Part shown: positions 59,411-64,000 of the stretch, in pieces | Layout: the number at the start of each line of letters is the position of its first letter | How positions within the stretch are numbered: the first letter of the stretch is position 1 | Assembly: GCA_002682825.1 (NCBI GenBank) | Contig: NOKP01000005.1 | Span: forward strand, 930,001 to 994,000 | Reading direction: 5' to 3' | Source: Neonectria sp. B-13 | Taxonomy: Eukaryota; Ascomycota; Sordariomycetes; Hypocreales; Nectriaceae | Length of the DNA stretch: 64,000 bases | Notes under the pieces: model-generated | Told to the model about the DNA's origin: nothing | The model's input: only the letters and a program-made list of their open reading frames with translations | Databases searched by the model: none | Made by a program: the position numbers and the translations under genes

Positions 59411-60373
59411 AGGGGGGGGAAGGGTTAGAATTAGAATTAGAATAGGTATTATAAGAGAGAATAATAGATATATCAATTAGTACTATATGCCTAATAGACT
59501 ATAACTACTAGTTAAAGTAGCTTTAGTAAGCTCTATATACTTTAAAGCTTTAACTAAAATAACTTAACTATATAGTAATCCTTAGAGTTATAAGCTACTA
59601 TAATATAGAGAAGATTATATTCATTTTATTCTATTGAGAGTTAAACTAAAGTATAATAAGCTTTTAGAGTATAGAATAGACTTTAATTAAACTATACTAA
59701 CTAATATTATAATATAAATAGTAGGTTTAAGAGTATAGAGTAGAAAGTATAAGGTAAGGGAGTATAAGATAAGAGAGTATAAGGTAAGAGAGTATAGGGT
59801 AAGAGAGTATAGAGTAAGGGAGTATAGGGTAAGAGAGTATAGAGTAAGAGAGTATAGAGTAAGGGAGTATAGGGTAGAGAGTATAAGGTAAGAGAGTATA
59901 AGGTAAGAGAGTATAGGGTAGGGGAGTATAAGGTAGAAGAGTATAAAGTAAAGAGTATAAGGTATAGGGTAGTATAGGGTAATATAGAGTATATAAACTT
60001 ATACTATAAAAGGTATACAATAGAGAAGAAAGACTTAAGCTAGTAAGTTAATAAGGCTAATAATATTTAAGAGTAAAGAATAGAATAATATAGAGTTTAG
60101 GTTCTTAGAACTAACTCTATACTATTAGTAGTAGTATAATTATATAAATATAAATATAATATAGAATATAATTATATTATACTTATAAAGTTAAAATAGC
60201 TTAATATAGAAAAAGAGAAAAAAAGAAGAATTATTATTTCTTTTATTATTTCTATTTAGAGTTTTATTAGTTAAGTAAGAAAAAAGAAAAAAGAAAAAAA
60301 AAAGAATAAGTATTTTAAAGCTAAAGTTAAATATACTATAAAGATAATTATATAATAAAGGAATACAATAAGG
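59411..60373. other. AT-rich tail beyond the helicase relic
   Basis: AT-rich, no coding signal; it includes a 15-bp minisatellite (59730-59995) and A-rich runs near 60280-60305. Confidence 0.6.
59730..59995 (+). repeat. ~15-bp minisatellite (AGTATAGGGTAAGAG-like)
   Basis: About 17 imperfect head-to-tail units of AGTATA(A/G)(G/A)GTA(A)G(A/G)G with 14-16 bp period. The open frame on the minus strand here is just this repeat translated. Confidence 0.85.
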
Positions 60374-61318
60374 TATAGTATAGTATAGAATATTAATATA
60401 CTTTAATACTAAATTGCTTAAATATAATACACTTATATAATAAGATAAGCTATTACTATTAAATAGAGCTAAGACTATTTACCCTAAGCTTACCTAAAAG
60501 GCTAATAATATAAAGTAGAATAAGCTAAGTAAATAGTTGAGTAAATAGTATAGAATAGACTAATATTAGAACTAAGATAGATATTATAAACTAAGAAGTA
60601 TTCTTTAGTTTAATTATACTAAAGGAATAGTTTTACTATTTAAGCTAAGTAAGTATAAAAGTTAAGAGTAATAATAGGTATAAGATAGTAGATAAAAGTA
60701 AAATTAGAATAGCTAATATAAGAGAGTATAAGATAGTTAGTCTAAAGAGGTATAAGGTAGTTAATACTAATACTTAAAGAGTATAACTAGGGCTAGAGAC
60801 TATAGGGTAACTAATACATAAGGCTAACCTAAGATAGTAGGTAGGAAAAAGGTATACTTACCTATCTTAGTCTTAGTAACTACTAAGAAAAGAATAGAGA
60901 ATATCTTTTAGCTTTAAAGTAAATAAGAAAGATAAAAGCTATTAATACTCTATAGCTAGAAGCTATTTAAGTATAAAGCTAATACAATTATAATACATTC
61001 TTAATAATAGTATAACTATATTTATTTTCTTTAAAGATAGTACAAAGGGAAAAAAATTGATTGCTTTAGGTTAGTATAGCTAAGCCTTTTAATCTAGCTA
61101 TTTAAACTAATGGTATAAAGGCAGAGGCTAGTGCCTTACTTCTCCTATAGCTTATAAAGACTTAATAATATAGGATTTATATTATACTCAGAAGAGGTCT
61201 GCACTTAGGGCTTAAGATAACTGGAAAAGGTACTAAGGACTAAAGTTGAGCAAGCAATAGCCTTAGACCTACCCTAGACCAGCCACCAAGCAGGCTCTTT
61301 AGCTGCTCTTGCCTATTG

Positions 61319-61582
61319 CTAGGAAGAGGCAGCTAAAACCCCTATTTGCCGCTGAGCAAGCCGGGTTAACTCAAGGTCTTCTAGGTTCTCTATAGTATAA
61401 GGAGGCTCTCTGCTTGAAAAAAGGCGCATTAGCTCTACTGTATTAACCGTTAGACCATAACCTCCTGTTAGCTGCTTTATTAAGCCGGCTTCTAGACTTT
61501 TGCTATATAAGGCTTCTATCGCGGCTAGACCGTAGGCCGATAGCCAATTACACTGCCGAAGGCGGGGTCTATTGCAGCTCAT
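61319..61582 (-). CDS. Small hypothetical ORF in left arm (unrecognised)
   Basis: A frame of 87 codons from the ATG at 61582 ('MSCNRPRLRQCNWLSAYGLA') to 'IGVLAASS'. The translation is protein-like ('LIKQLTGGYGLTVNTVELM') but I recognise no family. Upstream extension uses a TTG and simple-repeat sequence, so I do not include it. It may be a remnant of a larger repeat-encoded protein. An identical copy is at 62792-63055. Confidence 0.3.
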   Translation of the reverse strand: MSCNRPRLRQCNWLSAYGLAAIEALYSKSLEAGLIKQLTGGYGLTVNTVELMRLFSSREPPYTIENLEDLELTRLAQRQIGVLAASS

Positions 61583-61749
61583 CAGAGCTACAACGCGGCT
61601 GAAAAAGGGGCAAAGAATACAGGCTGGGGCTGGAATTGAACCCCGGGCTTGGGCTGCTGTATGTACGCGTGTAAGGGCATTCTTGGGAAGAGCAGCTGTG
61701 TGCAAGCCGGAGGGCCGCGGAGGGCAGCGGCTGCTACCGGCGGCGGCCG

Positions 61750-61834
61750 TTGCAAGCTGCGGTTGCCGGCCGGGCTGCTGTTGCAAGCTGCGGTTGCCGG
61801 CCGGGCTGCTATTGCAAGCTGCGGTTGCCGGCCG
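61750..61834 (+). repeat. 31-bp tandem repeat (left arm)
   Basis: Units TTGCAAGCTGCGGTTGCCGG + CCGGGCTGCTG at 61750-61780 and 61781-61811, plus a partial third that diverges after CCGGCCG. Mirrored at 62540-62624. Confidence 0.9.
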
Positions 61835-61920
61835 CCGGCGTGCGTGTAAGTGAGGCTATTCACAGCCGGCTGTTCCTACCGATCGGGGAGGCTGTATGGT
61901 GTTTTGGCTGGGCTGTTGTA

Positions 61921-61973
61921 GCCGGGCTGCTGTAGCCGGGCTGCTGTAGCCGGGCTGCTGTACTGACTGACTT

Positions 61974-62004
<31 letters not shown>

Positions 62005-62037
62005 TGCTGACTGACTGACTTGCTAACTGACTGACTT
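61921..62037 (+). repeat. 14-bp repeat followed by (CTGA)n-type tetranucleotide array (left arm)
   Basis: Three exact units GCCGGGCTGCTGTA (61921-61962), preceded by a degenerate one, run directly into CTGACTGACTTA/CTGACTGACTTG units that continue to the assembly gap. Confidence 0.9.
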
Positions 62038-62137
62038 NNNNNNNNNNNNNNNNNNNNNNNNNNNNNNNNNNNNNNNNNNNNNNNNNNNNNNNNNNNNNNN
62101 NNNNNNNNNNNNNNNNNNNNNNNNNNNNNNNNNNNNN
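62038..62137. other. Assembly gap (100 N)
   Basis: Exactly 100 N, the conventional placeholder for a scaffold gap of unknown size. It begins within the tetranucleotide array of the left arm. Confidence 0.98.
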
Positions 62138-62283
62138 CTCTATCGATTGATGTCTATTTTACCTTATGCATCAGTGTTGTCGTATTTCTGTGCATTTTTC
62201 TCTCTGTTTTCGCTGCCCGCTTGGAATTGCACTAAGTCCCACGACACACAGTCCTGACCCTGACCCTAGAACCACCTCCGATA
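62138..62283 (-). repeat. Non-mutated copy of the start of the subtelomere-type repeat unit
   Basis: Read on the minus strand it is GGAGGTGGTTCTAGGGTCAG, then GGACTTAGTGCAATTCCAAG and on to CATCAATCGATAGAG. It matches 48091-48240 and 43600-43740 in order and spacing. Differences from those copies are almost all C-to-T or G-to-A in them. This copy reads GGGTCAGGGTCAGG where they read GGGTTAGGGTTGGG. Confidence 0.8.
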
Positions 62284-62303
62284 ACAGCAGCCAGTTAACA
62301 ATA

Positions 62304-62369
62304 GCAGTCAGTTAGTCAGTCAGTCAGTCAGTTAGCAAGTCAGTCAGTTAGCAAGTCAGTCAGTCAGCA

Positions 62370-62400
<31 letters not shown>

Positions 62401-62415
62401 AAGTCAGTCAGTACA
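62304..62415 (+). repeat. (CAGT)n-type tetranucleotide array (right arm)
   Basis: GTCAGTCAGTTAGCAAGTCA-type units, the reverse complement of the left-arm array, extending about 30 bases further than the left arm before the gap. Confidence 0.9.
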
Positions 62416-64000
62416 GCAGCCCGGCTACAGCAGCCCGGCTACAGCAGCCCGGCTACAACAGCCCAGCCAAAACACCATACAGCCTCCCCGATCGGTAGGA
62501 ACAGCCGGCTGTGAATAGCCTCACTTACACGCACGCCGGCGGCCGGCAACCGCAGCTTGCAATAGCAGCCCGGCCGGCAACCGCAGCTTGCAACAGCAGC
62601 CCGGCCGGCAACCGCAGCTTGCAACGGCCGCCGCCGGTAGCAGCCGCTGCCCTCCGCGGCCCTCCGGCTTGCACACAGCTGCTCTTCCCAAGAATGCCCT
62701 TACACGCGTACATACAGCAGCCCAAGCCCGGGGTTCAATTCCAGCCCCAGCCTGTATTCTTTGCCCCTTTTTCAGCCGCGTTGTAGCTCTGATGAGCTGC
62801 AATAGACCCCGCCTTCGGCAGTGTAATTGGCTATCGGCCTACGGTCTAGCCGCGATAGAAGCCTTATATAGCAAAAGTCTAGAAGCCGGCTTAATAAAGC
62901 AGCTAACAGGAGGTTATGGTCTAACGGTTAATACAGTAGAGCTAATGCGCCTTTTTTCAAGCAGAGAGCCTCCTTATACTATAGAGAACCTAGAAGACCT
63001 TGAGTTAACCCGGCTTGCTCAGCGGCAAATAGGGGTTTTAGCTGCCTCTTCCTAGCAATAGGCAAGAGCAGCTAAAGAGCCTGCTTGGTGGCTGGTCTAG
63101 GGTAGGTCTAAGGCTATTGCTTGCTCAACTTTAGTCCTTAGTACCTTTTCCAGTTATCTTAAGCCCTAAGTGCAGACCTCTTCTGAGTATAATATAAATC
63201 CTATATTATTAAGTCTTTATAAGCTATAGGAGAAGTAAGGCACTAGCCTCTGCCTTTATACCATTAGTTTAAATAGCTAGATTAAAAGGCTTAGCTATAC
63301 TAACCTAAAGCAATCAATTTTTTTCCCTTTGTACTATCTTTAAAGAAAATAAATATAGTTATACTATTATTAAGAATGTATTATAATTGTATTAGCTTTA
63401 TACTTAAATAGCTTCTAGCTATAGAGTATTAATAGCTTTTATCTTTCTTATTTACTTTAAAGCTAAAAGATATTCTCTATTCTTTTCTTAGTAGTTACTA
63501 AGACTAAGATAGGTAAGTATACCTTTTTCCTACCTACTATCTTAGGTTAGCCTTATGTATTAGTTACCCTATAGTCTCTAGCCCTAGTTATACTCTTTAA
63601 GTATTAGTATTAACTACCTTATACCTCTTTAGACTAACTATCTTATACTCTCTTATATTAGCTATTCTAATTTTACTTTTATCTACTATCTTATACCTAT
63701 TATTACTCTTAACTTTTATACTTACTTAGCTTAAATAGTAAAACTATTCCTTTAGTATAATTAAACTAAAGAATACTTCTTAGTTTATAATATCTATCTT
63801 AGTTCTAATATTAGTCTATTCTATACTATTTACTCAACTATTTACTTAGCTTATTCTACTTTATATTATTAGCCTTTTAGGTAAGCTTAGGGTAAATAGT
63901 CTTAGCTCTATTTAATAGTAATAGCTTATCTTATTATATAAGTGTATTATATTTAAGCAATTTAGTATTAAAGTATATTAATATTCTATACTATACTATA
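62337..64000 (-). repeat. Right arm of the terminal mirror-image repeat
   Basis: Reverse complement of 60374-62037 with no indel seen, continuing past the window end. Includes the 14-bp repeats (62412-62453), the 31-bp repeats (62540-62624) and the second copy of the small ORF. Confidence 0.85.
62792..63055 (+). CDS. Small hypothetical ORF in right arm (identical copy)
   Basis: Mirror copy of the unrecognised frame at 61319-61582, starting 'MSCNRPRLRQCNWL' and ending 'IGVLAASS'. If the mirror arms are an assembly artefact, only one locus exists. Confidence 0.3.
   Translation: MSCNRPRLRQCNWLSAYGLAAIEALYSKSLEAGLIKQLTGGYGLTVNTVELMRLFSSREPPYTIENLEDLELTRLAQRQIGVLAASS

Larger units (their letters stand above)
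60374..62037 (+). repeat. Left arm of a terminal mirror-image repeat
   Basis: Positions x and 124374-x are complementary wherever I compared them (60374/64000, 60841/63533, 61319/63055, 61935/62439), with no indel over 1,664 bp. The proximal part is AT-rich. The distal part (about 61320-62037) is GC-rich, CpG-containing and not RIP-altered. Confidence 0.85.

Noticed and set aside
59727..60020. 97-codon minus-strand frame rich in Tyr-Thr-Leu-Leu-Pro
   Set aside because: It is the 15-bp minisatellite translated.
62725..62760. B-box-like GGTTCAATTCC suggesting a tRNA gene (mirror copy near 61630)
   Set aside because: The T-arm does not pair properly. No D-arm or acceptor partner is found upstream, and an A-box-like stretch near 62912 lies in the wrong order.

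Overview
This is a window of a filamentous ascomycete genome (Pezizomycotina, most likely a sordariomycete). The genes have short GT-AG introns of about 50-100 bases. Typical families are present (HET domain, Zn2Cys6 regulator, PA14-type GH3, GH105, DUF1275, DUF7730). The distal part is AT-rich DNA almost stripped of CA, TG and CG, which is the footprint of repeat-induced point mutation (RIP). The species cannot be fixed from the sequence alone.

Layout. 1-12.6 kb is gene-bearing: a 2-oxoglutarate/Fe(II) oxygenase, a DUF1275 membrane protein, an intracellular GH3 beta-glucosidase divergent from an MFS sugar transporter, a 5'-truncated extended SDR, and a DUF7730-like gene. 12.6-25.4 kb is patchier: an LTR-like dispersed repeat in two copies, a HET-domain gene, a GH105 unsaturated rhamnogalacturonyl hydrolase, a frameshifted trans-enoyl-reductase-like pseudogene, and the 3' end of a zinc alcohol dehydrogenase abutting a transposon-like terminus. 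25.4-36.4 kb holds a compact set of apparently intact genes: a Gfo/Idh/MocA oxidoreductase, a 3-keto-disaccharide-hydrolase (DUF1080) protein, an SDR, an alpha-glucoside-type MFS permease, and a divergent Zn2Cys6 factor. I read this as a candidate fungal pathway for taking up, oxidising and cleaving glycosides through 3-keto sugars. That is inference from family content.

37.2-64 kb is subtelomere-like and repeat-dominated. It contains a large inverted repeat, a RIP-altered copy of the LTR-like repeat, a DUF3435 relic, two direct repeat units that begin with a TTAGGG-like motif and include a 45/48-bp minisatellite, a long unrecognised relic, a palindrome/iteron block, and a relic of a RecQ-like (telomere-linked type) helicase in which many glutamine codons appear as TAG. 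The end is a 100-N assembly gap flanked by two mirror-image arms of at least 1,664 bp. The arms contain a GC-rich, non-mutated island with nested tandem repeats, and either a fold-back misassembly or a true palindrome is possible.

How the genes may work together. The GH3/transporter pair shares a promoter with a 27-bp inverted repeat carrying two CGGNCCG sites, the kind of site bound by Zn2Cys6 regulators. The same heptamer occurs twice in the promoter between the oxygenase and the DUF1275 gene. The GH105, GH3 and 25-36 kb genes together suggest an accessory, plant-glycoside-oriented catabolic region next to a decaying chromosome end. All exon junctions were placed by eye from reading frame, GT-AG rules and family similarity.
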